From NCBI RefSeq assembly GCF_000321225.1, contig NW_004450562.1, forward strand, positions 813,677 to 877,676: DNA of 64,000 bases, written 5' to 3'. The stretch comes from Odobenus rosmarus divergens (taxonomy: Eukaryota; Chordata; Mammalia; Carnivora; Odobenidae). The translations under genes were made by a program, and so were the position numbers. The notes beneath the pieces are model-generated. The model searched no databases. It saw only the letters and a program-made list of their open reading frames with translations, and had not been told where the DNA came from. This document shows, one piece after another, positions 1 through 12,800 of the stretch (positions within the stretch are counted from its first letter, which is position 1; every line of letters starts with the position of its first letter).

Positions 1-515
1 ATTGCTGCCAAAGGCAGCAGTGGGCGGGGAAGGAAGGGCAAAATGGGTGAAGAGTCAAAAGGTACAAATTCCAGTTATAAGTCATGGGGATCTAATGTAC
101 AACACAGTGACTACAGTTAATAATTAATTCCAGGGGCGCCTGGGTGGCTCAGTCGTTAGGCGTCTGCCTTCGGCTCAGGTCATGATCCCAGGGTCCTGGG
201 ATGGAGCCCCGCATCGGGCTCCCTGCTCAGTGGGAGGTCTGCTTCTCCCTCTCCCACTCCCCCTGCTTGTGTTGCCTCTCTCGCTGTGTCTCTCTCTGTG
301 TCAAATAAATAAAATATAAAAAATAAAAAATAAATAATTCCAAATTTAAGAGTAAATCTTAAAAGTTCTCATCACAAAAAATTTTGTAACTAATGGGGTG
401 ATGAAGGTTAACTAGACTTACTGTGACCATTTTGCAACATACACAAATATAGAATCATTGTTATACACCTGAAACTAATGTTATATGTCAATTATCCCTG
501 GATTTAAAAAAGTGT
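1..515 (+). mobile_element. L1 3' UTR, cut by window edge
   Basis: The sequence includes 'acctgaaactaatgttatat' followed by 'gtcaattatccctgga', the recognisable 3' end of an L1M-type LINE in sense orientation. It is split by a SINE at 133-335. The 5' part lies outside the window. Confidence 0.7.
133..335 (+). mobile_element. CAN-SINE (tRNA-Lys derived)
   Basis: Complete head GGGGCGCCTGGGTGGCTCAG, CT-rich body and A-rich tail. Inserted in an L1 3' UTR; the flanks share 'taattcca' as a short duplication. Confidence 0.93.
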
Positions 516-640
516 AAAGTTAAAGGGATTTCCTGGAAGCTTAAAAAAAAAAAAATTCCCAGAAAGATACATAAAGGGTTGAAAGGATTCACAGTAACCA
601 TGGAGACCTATAATAATAATGCCCAACATGGCTATTACCT

Positions 641-1521
641 TATCATATTTTTAAACATTTTAAATGAACACATGAGGGCGCCTGGGAGGCTTAGTCGGTT
701 AACTGCCTTTGGCTCAGGTCATGATCCAGGCTTCCTGCTCAGTGGGGAGCCTGCTTCTCCCTCTCCTGCTCCCCGTTCCCCCTGCTTGTGCACTTGCTCG
801 CTCTCTCTCAAATAAATAAAATCTTTAAAAAATAAATAAATAAATGAACACATGAAAAGATGTTCAACATCAATGGTCACTGGGGAAATGTAAATCAAAA
901 TCACAATGACATACTACTTCGTAACCATGAGAATAATAAGTGTAGGTGAACATGCAGAGAAACTGCATACACTGCTGATGGAAATGTAAAATGATACAGT
1001 TTGGAAAAGTTTTAGAATTCCTCAAATGCTAAACATACAGTTATATATGACTCAGCAATGCTACTCTTCCCTCCCAAGAGAACTGAAAATATAGGTCTAC
1101 ACAAGTTCTGCATGAATGTTCACAGCATATCTTTAATAGCCAAAAAGTAGAATTAATCCAAATGTCCACCAACTGATGAAGAAATAAAACTGGGGTATAT
1201 GCATAAAATGGAGTAGTATTCAGTGATGAAAAAGAATTGATGTACTGCTACATGCTACAACATGATGAACCTTAAAACATTACGCTAAGTGAAAGAATCC
1301 AGGCACAAAATACCACATATGGTATGATTCCAATTATATGAAACGTCTAGAACAGGCAAATCTAGATTAACAGAGATTAGATTAGTGGCTACATATGACT
1401 AGAGACGAGGGAGAAAATGGAGAATGACTGCTGATGAACACAGGGGTTCTTTTTGGGGTGATAAAAATGTTCTAAAATTCATTGTGGGGATGGCTGCACA
1501 ACTCTAAACTTTTTAAAAAAA
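641..1521 (+). mobile_element. 5'-truncated L1, 3' end
   Basis: After removing the SINE the flanks rejoin as L1 ORF2 3' sequence (aacacatgaaaagatg), followed by a 3' UTR ending in a short A-rich tract at about 1,510-1,521. ORF2 is broken by many stops. Sense orientation, opposite to CCDC66. Confidence 0.75.
676..840 (+). mobile_element. CAN-SINE with internal deletion
   Basis: Head and tail are present, but about 25 bases between 'catgatcc' and 'ttcctgctcag' are missing. Perfect 15-bp TSD taaatgaacacatga at 661-675 and 841-855 within L1 sequence. Confidence 0.93.
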
Positions 1522-2176
1522 CATTGCATCAGAACGTTTATTTGAGCACATTATAGATGAAAACTTCCATAATCTGGGGAAGAAAACAGGCATCCAAACC
1601 TGGGAAGCAGAGAGAACTCCCATCAAACTCAACAAAAGTCAGCCAACACCAAAACATATCACAGTAAAATCTGCAAAACATAGAGATAAGGAAAGAATCC
1701 TGAAAGCAGCAAGGGAAAAGAAATCCCTGACCTACAAGGGAAGACAAATCAGGTTAGCAGTAGATCTCTCCAAAGAAACCTGGCAGGAGAGAGTGGCATG
1801 ATATATTCAAGGTGCTGATGGGGAAAAATATGCAGTCAAGAACACTTTATCCATCAAGGCTGTCATTTGGAATAGAAGGAGATAAAGAGCTTCCCAAACA
1901 AACAAAAACTAAAGGAGTTCATGACATCTAAACTACTACCCCGCAAGAAATATTAAAGGGAACCCTTTAAGTGGGAAAGACCAAAAGCAACAAAGTCTAG
2001 AAAGAAACAGAGAAAATCTCCAGAAACAGCGACTTTACAGGCAATACAATGGCACTGCATTATCTATAAATAATTACTCTGAAAGTGGACTAAATGCCCC
2101 AATCAAAAGATATAAGGCATCAGAATGGATAAAAAAAAAAAAAAGACCTATCTATATACTGCTTACAAAAGACTCT

Positions 2177-2240
2177 ATTTATTTTTTAAAGATTTTATTT
2201 ATTTGACAGCAAGAGAGAGAGAGAGCACAAGCAGGGGGAC
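2177..2240 (-). mobile_element. Truncated CAN-SINE, 3' tail only
   Basis: Reverse-complement SINE tail (aaagattttatttatttgac, then the GA-rich block) between imperfect repeats acaaaagactc and acaagagactc of the host L1, so it was probably already 5'-truncated when inserted. Confidence 0.75.
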
Positions 2241-4119
2241 AAGAGACTCATTTTAGACCTAAAGATACCTGCAGATTGAAAGTGAGGTGATGAAGAACAA
2301 TCTATCATGCTAACTGAAGTCAAAAGAAAGCCAGAGTAGCCATATTTATAACAAGAGGTGAAGAAGGGCATTATCTCATAAACAAGGGGTCTATCCAACA
2401 ATAAGATCTAACAATTGTAAATCTTTATGCCCCCAACTTGGGAGCACCCAAATAAATCAATCAATAAAAAACATAAAGAAACTCAATAAAAATAGGAGAC
2501 TTTAATACCCCACTTACAGCAATGGACAGATCATCTAAGCAGAAAATGAAAAGGAAACAATGGCTTTGAATGACACACTGGACCAGAGGGACTTAACAGA
2601 CATTCAGAACATTTCATCCTAAAGCAGAATACATTCTTTTCTAGTGCACATGGAACATTCTCCAGAATAGATCACGTACGGGTCACAAACTAGGCCTTCA
2701 ACAAGTACAAAAAGCCTGAGATCATACTATGCGTATTTTCAGACCACAATGCTATGAAACCTGAAGTCAACCACAAGAAAAAATTCGGAAAGACCACAAA
2801 TACATAGAGGTTAAAGAACATCCTACTAAAGAAAGAGGTTAACCAGGAAATTAAAGAAGAAATTTAAAAAATGCATGGAAGCAAATGAAAACATGACAGT
2901 TTAAAACCTCTGGGATGCAGCAAAGGTGGTCCTAAGAGGAAAGTATACTGCAATACAAGCCTACCTCAAGAAGCAAGAAAAATCTCAAATACACAACCTA
3001 AACTTACACCTAAAGGAGCTAGAAAAGGAATAGCAAATAAAGCCTAAAGCCAGCAGAAAAAAGGAAATAATAAAGATTAGAGCAGAAATAAAAAAAACTA
3101 GTAGAACAGATCAATGAAACTAAAATCTGTTTTTTTGAAAGAATAAAACTGATAAACCCCTAGCCAGACTTATCAAAATGAAACGAGAGAGGACCCAAAT
3201 AAATAAAACCAATGAAAGGAGATCACAACCAACACCACAGAAATACAATTATAAGAGACTATTATGAAAAATCATATGCCAACAAAATAAGCATCTGGAA
3301 GAAATGGATAAATTCTTAGAAACATACCAACTGCCAAAACTAACAGGAAGAAAAAAATTTGAACAGACCCATAACCAGCAAAGAAACTGAATCAGTAATC
3401 TAAAAATCTCCTAAATACAAAAGACCAGGGCCAGATGGCTTCCCAGGGGAATTCTACCAGACATTTAAAGAAAAGTTAACATATATTCTTCTCAAACAGT
3501 TCCACAAAAAAGAGAAATGGAAGGAAAACTTCCAAACTCATTCTATGAGGCCAGCATTACCTTGATTCCAAAACCAAATACCCCACCAAAAAGGAGAATT
3601 ATAGGCCAATATACCTGATGAACATGGATGTAAAAATTCTCAACAAGATACTAACAAATCAAATACAATAGTACATTAAAAGAATTATTCACCACGATCA
3701 AGTGGGATTTATTCCTGGGCTGTAGGGATGATTTGCAAATGAATCATGATACGCGACATTAATAAAAGAAAGGATAAGAACCATATGATCCTCTCAATTG
3801 ATGCAGAAAAAGCATTTGACAAAGTATAGCATCCTTTCTTGATTAAAACTCTTCACAGTGTAGGGATAAAGGGAACATACCTCAATATCATAAAAGCCAT
3901 CTATGAAAAACCCACAGCGAATATCATTCTCAATGGGGAAAAACTGAGAGCTTTTCCCCTAAGGTCAGGAACATGGCAGGAACGTTCACTATCACCACTG
4001 TTGTTCAACATAGTACAAGAAGTCCTAGCCTCGGCAATCAGACACCAAAAAGAAATAAAAGGCATCCAAATCCGCAAAGAAGAAGTCAAACTCACTCTTT
4101 GCAGATAACATGATATTCT

Positions 4120-4336
4120 TTTTTTTTTTTAATGATTTTTTTTTAAAGATTTTATTTATTTATTTATTTGAGAGACAGAATGAGGGAGAGAGAGAGAGAA
4201 AGCATGAGAAGGGGAGGGTCAGAGGGAGAAGCAGACTCCCTGCCGAGCAGGAAGCCCGATGCGGCGATCCCGGGACTCCAGGATCATGACCTGAGCCGAA
4301 GGCAGTCGCTTAACCAACTGAGCCACCCAGGTGCCC
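4120..4336 (-). mobile_element. CAN-SINE in L1 ORF2, perfect TSD
   Basis: Full-length reverse-oriented SINE ending ctgagccacccaggtgccc. Perfect 16-bp TSD gataacatgatattct at 4,104-4,119 and 4,337-4,352, exactly duplicating the L1 reverse-transcriptase catalytic-motif region. Removing it restores contiguous L1 sequence. Confidence 0.97.
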
Positions 4337-5437
4337 GATAACATGATATTCTATGTAGAAAACCCAAAAGACTCCACCCCAAAATTGCTAGAACTCATAC
4401 AGGAATTCAGCAAAGTGGCAGGATATAAAATCAATGCACAGAAATCAGTTGTATTTCTATATCCTAACAATGAGGCAGAAGAAAGAGAAATTAGGGAGTC
4501 AATCCCATTTACAACTGCACCAAAAACTGTAAGATACCTAGGAATAAACCTAACCAAAGAGGTAAAGGATCTGTACTCAGAAAACTACAGAACCCTCGTG
4601 AAAGAAATTGAGGAAGACACAAAGAAATGGAAAAACACTCCATGCTTGTGGACTGGAAGAACAAATATATGCTACCTAGAGCAATCTACATATTCAAGGC
4701 GATCTCTATCAAAATACCATCAACTTTTTTCACAGAGCTGGAACAAATAATCCTAAAATTTGTATGGAACCAGAAAGGACCCCAAATAGCCAAAGCAATC
4801 TTGAAAAAGAAAACCAAAGCTGGTGGCATCACAATTCCAGACTTCCAGCTCTAATACAATGCTGTAATCATCAAGACAGTATGGTACTAGCACAAAAATA
4901 GACACATAGATCAATGGAACAGAATAAAGAGCCCAGAAACAGACCCTCAAATCTATGGTCAACTAATCTTCGACAAAGCAGGAAAAAATATCCAATGGGA
5001 AAAACACAGTCTCTTCAACAAGTGGTGTTGGGAAAACTGGACAGCAACATGCAGAGGAATGAAACTAGACCACTTTCATACACCATTCACAAAAATAGAC
5101 TTAAAACGGATGAAAGACCTAAATGTGAGACAGGAATCCATCAAAATCCTAGAGGAGAACACAGGCAGCAAACTCTTCGACATCAGCCATAGCACTTATT
5201 AGACACGTCTCTAGAGGCAAGGGAAACAAAAGCAAAAATGAACTACTGGAACTTCATCAAGATAAAAAGCTTCTGCACAGTGAAGAAAATAATGAACATA
5301 ACTAAAAGAAAACCTACAGAACAGGAGAAGATATTTGCAAATGATGTGTCTGAAAAAGGGTTAGTATCCAAAATCTGTAAAGAACTTATCAAACTCAACA
5401 CCCAAAAAATGAATAATCCAATTAAGAAATGGGCAGA

Positions 5438-5635
5438 AGGGGTACCTGCGTGGCTCAGTAGCTTAAATGTTTGCCTTCAGCTCAAGTCATGATCCCGGGG
5501 TTGTGGAATCGAGCCCTGCATCAGGCTCCCTGCTCAGCGGGGAGTCTGCTTCTCCCTTTCCCTCTCCCTGCCGTTCCCCCCCGTTTATGCTCTCTCTTGT
5601 CAAATAAATTTAAAAATCTTAAAAAAAAAAAAAAA
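5438..5635 (+). mobile_element. CAN-SINE
   Basis: Diverged head (ggtacctgcgtggctcag) and a long A tail. TSD aagaaatgggcaga at 5,424-5,437 and 5,636-5,649 in L1. Confidence 0.94.
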
Positions 5636-6145
5636 AAGAAATGGGCAGACGTTTTTCCAAAGAAGACATACAGATGCCAAATAAGCACATGAAAAGATGC
5701 TCCACTTCACTCATTATCAAGAAAACACAAATCAAAACCATAATGAGATACCACCTCAAACCTGTCCAAATGGCTAAAATTAATAGCACAGCAAACAACA
5801 GATGTTGACGAATATATGGAGAAAGGGGAACCCTCTTACACTGTTGATGAGAATACAAACTGATGCAGCCACTATGGAAAACTGTTGGCGGGCGGGGGGG
5901 TTCCCTCAAATAGTTATAGTTACCTTGCACCACTAGGTATTTACCCAAAGGACACAAAACTACTGATTCAAAGGGGCACATGCATCCTGATGCTTATAGC
6001 AGCATTATCAACAATAGCCAAAATATGGAATGAGCCCAAATGTCCATCGACTGATAAATGGATAAAGAAGATGGTATATTACTCAGCCATCAAAAAGAAT
6101 GACATCTTGCCATTTGCAATGACGTGGATAGAACTAGAAGGTATT

Positions 6146-6328
6146 GGGGCACCTGCTCAGCCGGTTAAACATCTACCTTCAGCTCAGGTCATGATTTCAG
6201 GGTCCTGGGATCAAGCCTGATGTCAGGCTCCCTGCTCAGCAGGGAGTCTGCTTCTCCCTCTCCCTTCTGCTTCTGCTCTCTCTCTTGCTCTCCCCCTCGC
6301 TCAAATAAATAAGGAAAAAAAAAGGGAA
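6146..6328 (+). mobile_element. CAN-SINE with head deletion
   Basis: Head reads ggggcacctgctcagccgg, lacking the 'gggtgg' of the A-box region. Tail 'aaataaataagg' plus A-run. The L1 3' UTR sequence before and after it is not contiguous, so some L1 was lost here. Confidence 0.85.
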
Positions 6329-6758
6329 CAAACTGAGGGGTTATAGAGGGAGGTGAGTGGGGGAATGGGCTAAATGGGTGATGGGTATTGAGGAGGGCAC
6401 TTGTGATGCTCACTGGGTATTATATGTAAGTGATGAATCACTAAATTCTACATCTGAAACAATTTCACCATATATGTTAACTAGAATTTAAATAAAAACT
6501 TGAAGGAAAAAAAACCCAAAACATTTCACTGTATCCTTCAAAAGGGTTAATAACTTTATGCTATGTGAATTAAACCTCAATAAAGCTATTACAGAGAAAT
6601 TAAAAATCAAAAAATCCCTTTATTTTCTAATCCTTATTGAAAACTTTGGTGAATTTCTTTTCATTTTTAAACAGCTCAATTCTAAATTGAGCTTAATTCT
6701 AACTGTGACATTAATTTTAAGTAAATTTTAAACCAAATCACAACTTTTAAACAAATAC

Positions 6759-6884
6759 CTGTTTGTACAGCAGTATCTTTTTTGGGAGAGGTTGTAGAAC
6801 TGATACATGTATTCTTTTTACCACTGACATCATCCAAGCCATGTCCTAAATTTGAAATGTTGTTAGTAGATGCCTTATATTCCA
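6759..6884 (-). CDS. CCDC66: CCDC66 exon 14, with ambiguous acceptor
   Basis: It encodes (V)[18 protein letters not shown], then [20 protein letters not shown] and VQT, aligning with the human segment around MEYNASNISNS...KKDTGVQTD. Donor is GTATTTG at 6,758. The boundary given (AG at 6,886-6,885) is the only nearby acceptor compatible with exon 13's phase. The stronger-looking acceptor, TTCTCTTGCTAG ending at 6,895, would start the exon 10 nt earlier and reach a TAA within seven codons. See findings. Confidence 0.8.
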
Positions 6885-9800
6885 CTTTTATCAACTAGCA
6901 AGAGAACTATATTATACAACATAATGACAGTTCAGAAAGATTAACAGAAAGTATGTGTAGCAGCAACTAAATATACACAAGATTTGTAGTACAATTAGTA
7001 AGTGTGAACACTGCAATAAGAATGTAAAAGGACTATCCTAAATTTTTTTTACAAAAAGTGATCTGCATTTTTATCCCTTATTGAATACAGGGAGATCACT
7101 TCATAGATTTCTCCAGAAAAATTGGGTAAAAAAAGTATACATTTTACCTACTGTGAACAAAACATTAAGAAAATTTATGTAAAATGATGTGGGAAACAAA
7201 GGCAGAAGAAAAATTATTAAATTTCCTTACTACTTACAGCCCACTGACAAGTCCTTGAAATAGGCAGTGACATTCCTCTAGGAACTCAAATGCCTGGATG
7301 TTGACACTTTGCTAAGGGCAAAAGGCAATCTTAGCCCAACACCCACGATCCTGTAATTCTACTTTAACATAAAAAAATTCCTCTGGAAAACTTCCTTTAT
7401 CTCTACTCGCCCGCCCCCAAATACAGGCTGGCAATCATCCCCCAATCATATGACCCACTGATATATATCTGAAGGGTCTCATGACTAAGGTTTTATTAGA
7501 CAGTAATAAATGACCTTTTCCCAACAATAGCTAGCCCCCTCAAGGTCCTGGAAACCTTGCTTCCAAATTTCTTAGAAACTTACACTATCCCTAACCCCTC
7601 ACAACTTGAAAGTATATAATGGGCCAGTCCTCATGACCCTAGTGTTGCTCTTTCTGCCCATGGGTCCTGTCTCCATGCTTTCATAAAACCACCTTTTTTT
7701 GCACCAAAGACATCTCAAGAATTCTTCCGCAGCTGTTGGCTTCGAACCCTAACACCTTTCCTACATCATAAAAGATTAATGGAAAGTGTAACATTATTTA
7801 GTTCTACTCTTAAGGCAATTTCCCAAATAAAATAAGCATTATAAAGTTACATTAGTTCAAGATCTGAAATTCCTTAAACAATATTTAGTCAATAGGTGTG
7901 TTAAAGGTATTAAAAATAGGCAGTTATTTAAAATCTCTTCAAAAGATATTATAAGTAAAATTCTAGTGAAGTGCTTACCGCCAAGATTTTTAATCAATCC
8001 AGAAGTGTCATGTCCCTTTTGAGCCAATTCTCGGATCCTCTGTTCTTGTTTCAGCCTCTGTGCTAGCTCCTGTGCTCTCTGCATTGTCTGGAATAGCTCA
8101 TTTGTCTTGAGAGTCATAATTTCCTGTTAATATTGAAGTGCACAAAATTATTAAATACAATTATCAAACACGTACAGACTTGACTATTCTGAGCAGATAA
8201 GCTCCTACTATGTGCCAGGCACTATTCAAGCTACTGGGAGAACAGTCAACAGGGCAAAGTTTCTCCCTTTTGGAGCTTACATTTTAGTATCATATTCTAC
8301 AGCTGTATTAGACCACAAATTTAAGAACTCTTTTACCCACTGAAGTTACTAAAGTTTTCAAAGTTTCTAAAACCAGTGGTCAATTCCATCAGAATTCCAT
8401 TAAGATTAAAAATCGATTATTAAGAGGTAAAACACAAGGTTTATGGCCATTTCATGCAATTCAAACAAATGATCCTTTGATTTTTTTCACTTATATAGTT
8501 ATTTCATAGGAGTAGTTGGCTCAACCTATTCAATATAATGTAATTAGAACCCAGACCATCTGCTGCTTCATCAGCTAAGTGTGGAGTAAAGGCTGAAAAT
8601 GGGAAAAATCAAGAAAATGTAGGCTCTGGGCTCCATCTCCCAGGGCCAGGGGAAATGCTCTATGCTCTACTCTAAACCTCACAAATCCTCGGCAATCCCA
8701 TGTCATTGTAGGATTTGCTCATGTCAGGTCAGCTCAAACATGGCACTTGACACAAACATACCTATGCTGTGTGCACCACTTAACAGAGATGTTCTCCTAG
8801 CTAACTAGGTATCAACTCTTATTTAAAAAGGCTCTTATTGGGTGCCTGGGTGGCTCAGATGGTTAAGCGTCTGCCTTCGGCTCGGGTCGTGATCCCGGGG
8901 TCCTGGGATCGAGTCCCGCATCGGGCTCCCTGCTCCTTGGGAGCCTGCTTCTCCCTCTGCTTCTCTCTCTCTCTCTCTCCTCCTCTCTCATGAATAAATA
9001 CATAAAAAAACTTTAAAAAAAAAAAAAAAGGCTCTTATTTAGCACACAGGAAAACCCTAACACAGCAATAAAATGTATCATCCATCCCAGCCAATCACTG
9101 CAAATATATGCTCCTGTTCACTACTGGATACAAACAGAAAGCTCAATCATTTCTCTTAACACATCTAGAATATTTATTAATAATCATTGCTTAGAAAACA
9201 TTTCAAAATGCAGCACATGGATAACTTTTGTTTTGCACTGTACTGGCCTTTCTTGGCAGAGAAAGAAACCCAAGCAATATGGCATCTGTGAACCAATCAC
9301 TTGAAATCATTAAAACTTCTCTAGCTTCTCCCTTAAATTCATAACCTTTATAATGCAAAACTTCAATGTTTCGGGATATACCTTCAAAATTTCAAAATAC
9401 ATGCAAATGTTCAACTTCTGATTATTTTTCCTTTAAAAATACATCCATTTTTACTCTATAATGCTATTTATATAATATAAATACTACCATGTTCATGGAT
9501 TGGAAGAATTAACACTTAAAATGTCCATTCTATTCAAAGCAATCCACAGATTCAATGCAATCCCTATCAAAATACCAATAGTATTTTCCATAGAACTAGA
9601 ACAAATAATCTTAAAATCTGTATGGAGCCACAAAGGACCCCAAATAGCCAAAGCAATCTTGAGGAAGCAGAACAAAGCTGAAAGTATCACAATCTCAGAT
9701 TTCAAGCCATATATGCTATAAAGCTAGTACTCAAAATACTATAGTAATGACACAAAACAGATCAACAGAAGATAGAGAGCCCAGGAATAAAACCATGCTT

Positions 9801-12800
9801 ACAAGGTCAACTAATCTACAACAAAGTAGGCAAGAATATGCAGTGGGAAAAAGACAACTCTTCAACAAAAAGTGCTGGGAAAACTGGACAGTTACATGCA
9901 CAAGAATGAAACTGGACCACTTTCTTCCACCATACACAAAAATAAACTCAAATGGATCTAAACTGTGAGCCCTAAAATCATAAAACTCCTTAAAGAAAAC
10001 ATAGGCAGTAACCTCTTGGACATCAGCCTTACCAACATTTTTCTAGATCTGTCTCCTCACGCAAGGGAAATAAAAGCAAAAATAAACTATTGGGATTATA
10101 TTTAAAAAAAAAAAAAAAAAAACCTTCTGCACAACAAAAGAAACCACCCACAAAACAAAATGACAAGTTCCTGAATGGGAGAAGGTATCTGCAAACAATC
10201 TATGTGAAAAGGAGTTACTCTCCAAAATATACAAAGAACTAGTACAACTCTGTACTAATTTGATTTTTTTCTAAGAGAGAGAGTCTGAGCACATGAATGG
10301 GGAGAGGAGCCAGAGAAGTGGTGGCGGCGGGGGGGAATCTTAAGCAGGGTAGATCTCATGACCCAGTGAGTATGACCTAAGCTGAAATCAGGAGTTGGAC
10401 ACTTAATCGACTGAGCCACCCTGGTGCCCCCCCCGCCAAATAATTTGATTTTTAAAAAAGGGCAGAGGACCCAAACAAACGTTTTACCAAAGCATACAGA
10501 TGGCTAACAGACACATGAAAAGATGGTCAACTTCACTAATCATCAGGGAAATGCAAATCAAAACCATAATTATATCATCTCCCCCTAGTTAAAATCAAAA
10601 AGACAAGAAACAACAAGTGTTGATCAGGATGTAGAGAAAAGGGAACCCCTCGTGCACTGTTGGTGGGAAGGGAAATTGGTATAACCTTCTGTGGAAAACA
10701 ATCTGGACCTTCCTCAAAAAATTAAAAGTAGAACTACCACATGATCCGGTAATTCCACCACAGAGTATTTACTCAAAGGAAACAAAAGATATATGCACCC
10801 CTATGTTTACTGCAGCATTATTTATAATATCCAAGATATGGAAGCAACCCAAGCATCCATCAGTAGATGAATGGATAAAGAAGACGTGGTATATACAGAA
10901 AGTAGAGTATTATTCAGCCATAAAAAAGAATGAAATCTTGCCATTTGCAATAACATGGATGGACCTAGAGGGTACTATGCTAAATGAAATAAGTCAGACG
11001 GGAAAGACAAATACCATACGAAGTCACTTACATGTGGAATCTAAAAAGATAAAATGAAAAGCAAAACAAAAAACCCCAAACACACACAAAAACAGACCCA
11101 CAAACTGGTAGCGGGGAAGAGGGGGTTAGTAAATGAGGGAAGAGGAGTGGGAGGTATAGGCTTTCAGTTATGAATGAACAAGTCATGCAGATGAAAGCTA
11201 CAGCACAGGGAATACAGTCAATGGTACTGTAATAGTGTGTATGGTATGCTTGTGAACACAGCGTAACATATAGGACTCTTGAATCACTATGCTGTTGTAC
11301 ACCTGAAACTAATGTAACACGTGTGTTAACTGTATTTCAATAAAAAAAATTTTAATATATACTTACTTCCTTTTGTTTTTGCTTAAGTATGTCTTCTTCA
11401 TATTGTTTCTGCATCTCTTCTCGTTCCCGTGCTAAGCGACACTCCTCTTCTTGTTCTTCCTTCTTTCTTTGCTGTTCTTCCAGCTGCTTCTTCCTGCGTT
11501 TCTCTTCTACCTGGGCAGTGATGGCTTTCTAGTCATAAATCATAAATCACAAAAAGCACTGTCAAATTTAAAAAATCCATTTGAAGCATTTGTATTTCTA
11601 AAATAAGTTTATCAGTCTCAGATAATATATAATATAGTATTACATATATAAGTAAAGTTAAAATGTCAAATTTCCAATGTATTTGTCCCATCTCTTGTCT
11701 TTCAAATTCTATATGCTTTTTCTTTAACCAGAGTAGGGCTATTAGAAGAAGTAATCCAAAAACAACTGAAGAAAAAAATCTCAGCACTTAGCATAGTGCC
11801 TGGTAAGTAGCAGACGTTCTGTAATTCACTTACTGATTAAGACTAACAATATTAATTAAACCGAATTCGTCATGTATCAGAGGATTTTTTTTTTTAAGAT
11901 TTTATTTATTTATTTGACAGCGAGAGAGGGAACACAAGCAGGGGGAGTGGGCGAGGGAGAAGCAGGCTTCCCGTGGAGCAGGGAGCCCGATGTGGGGCTC
12001 AATCCCAGGACCCTGGGACCATGACCTGAGCTGAAGGCAGACGCTTAACGACTGAGCCACCCAGGTGCCCCTGCATCCGAGGTTTTAAAGAATTATTCAG
12101 AATTTTAAGTCCCTTTAGTGTTAAGACTACAATTAGGACAGAATTTTAATCTTAGTCTCCTTTCTTATATTATCTGATAGATTTCTCAATCAGAATTCTA
12201 CTTCAATGCCCTATATAGTTCCCTTTACAGAATTAATTATTCTCATCCTAAACAAAATTCAGGAGAACTAAAAACAAATGAAAAAAATAACCAGTACTAA
12301 CTTAAGATTTAGTGCCATTTCATATATACAACTTATATATTAAAGACCTTCTCTTCTGGAAGGCAGGTGGCTGGCTGTACTATGTGATACTGTCTGGTTC
12401 TCAGCATCAGTATAATTTTAATATTAATGCCAGCTGGAGTAGGAATTAGATTCATCACAGGACTGGACAGGGCCTGTGCTGTACATTTATACTGGAATTT
12501 TAATTTCCATTTATTTAGGTATCCACTGGCCATGACTATTACTTATGAAGGCAAAGAAGCATATTTTACAATGCAATACCTGATGTTCTAACTGTTTTTG
12601 TCGTCGCCTGTCACGTTCTTCAATCTGAGCTGGATCCAAGAGAGCAGTCATAGAACGGAGAAAGCTGGCAAGATAAACACTTTAGCTATTCAAAACCCCC
12701 AAAAGGTTAAACCTAAAACAAGATGCTAAATCATTTTTGTTTCAGATATATCCACTAGTCATTTCTACTTTAAAGAAAAATACCAAACCTGAAATCAATT

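Larger units (their letters stand above)
1522..6520 (+). mobile_element. Near-complete but inactive carnivore L1 (inter-ORF region, ORF2, 3' UTR)
   Basis: The longest LINE here, about 4.4 kb of L1 after removing the SINEs. 1,522-2,050 is ORF1/inter-ORF sequence. ORF2 begins near 2,050: an endonuclease-like part (2,050-2,750), the reverse-transcriptase region (3,400-4,400, with 'DAEKAFDKV' coded near 3,805) and the C-terminal region to about 6,140. The 3' UTR ends with a short A tract near 6,510. In-frame stops and indels break ORF2 into fragments (open stretches at 3,839-4,108 and 4,331-4,750). Four SINE insertions interrupt it (2,177; 4,120; 5,440; 6,146), so it cannot move on its own. It lies in intron 14 of CCDC66, antisense to the gene. 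Confidence 0.9.

Noticed and set aside
133..335. tRNA-like sequences at SINE heads
   Set aside because: The heads derive from tRNA-Lys but are SINE promoters with diverged cloverleafs, not tRNA genes.
4331..4750. 139-codon open frame resembling a reverse transcriptase
   Set aside because: It is a fragment of decayed L1 ORF2, not an independent gene.
1..6700. Search for CCDC66 exon 15 onward at the left end
   Set aside because: Apart from SINE and L1 sequence I found no stretch coding the expected residues after VQT-D; the remaining exons are taken to lie outside the window.
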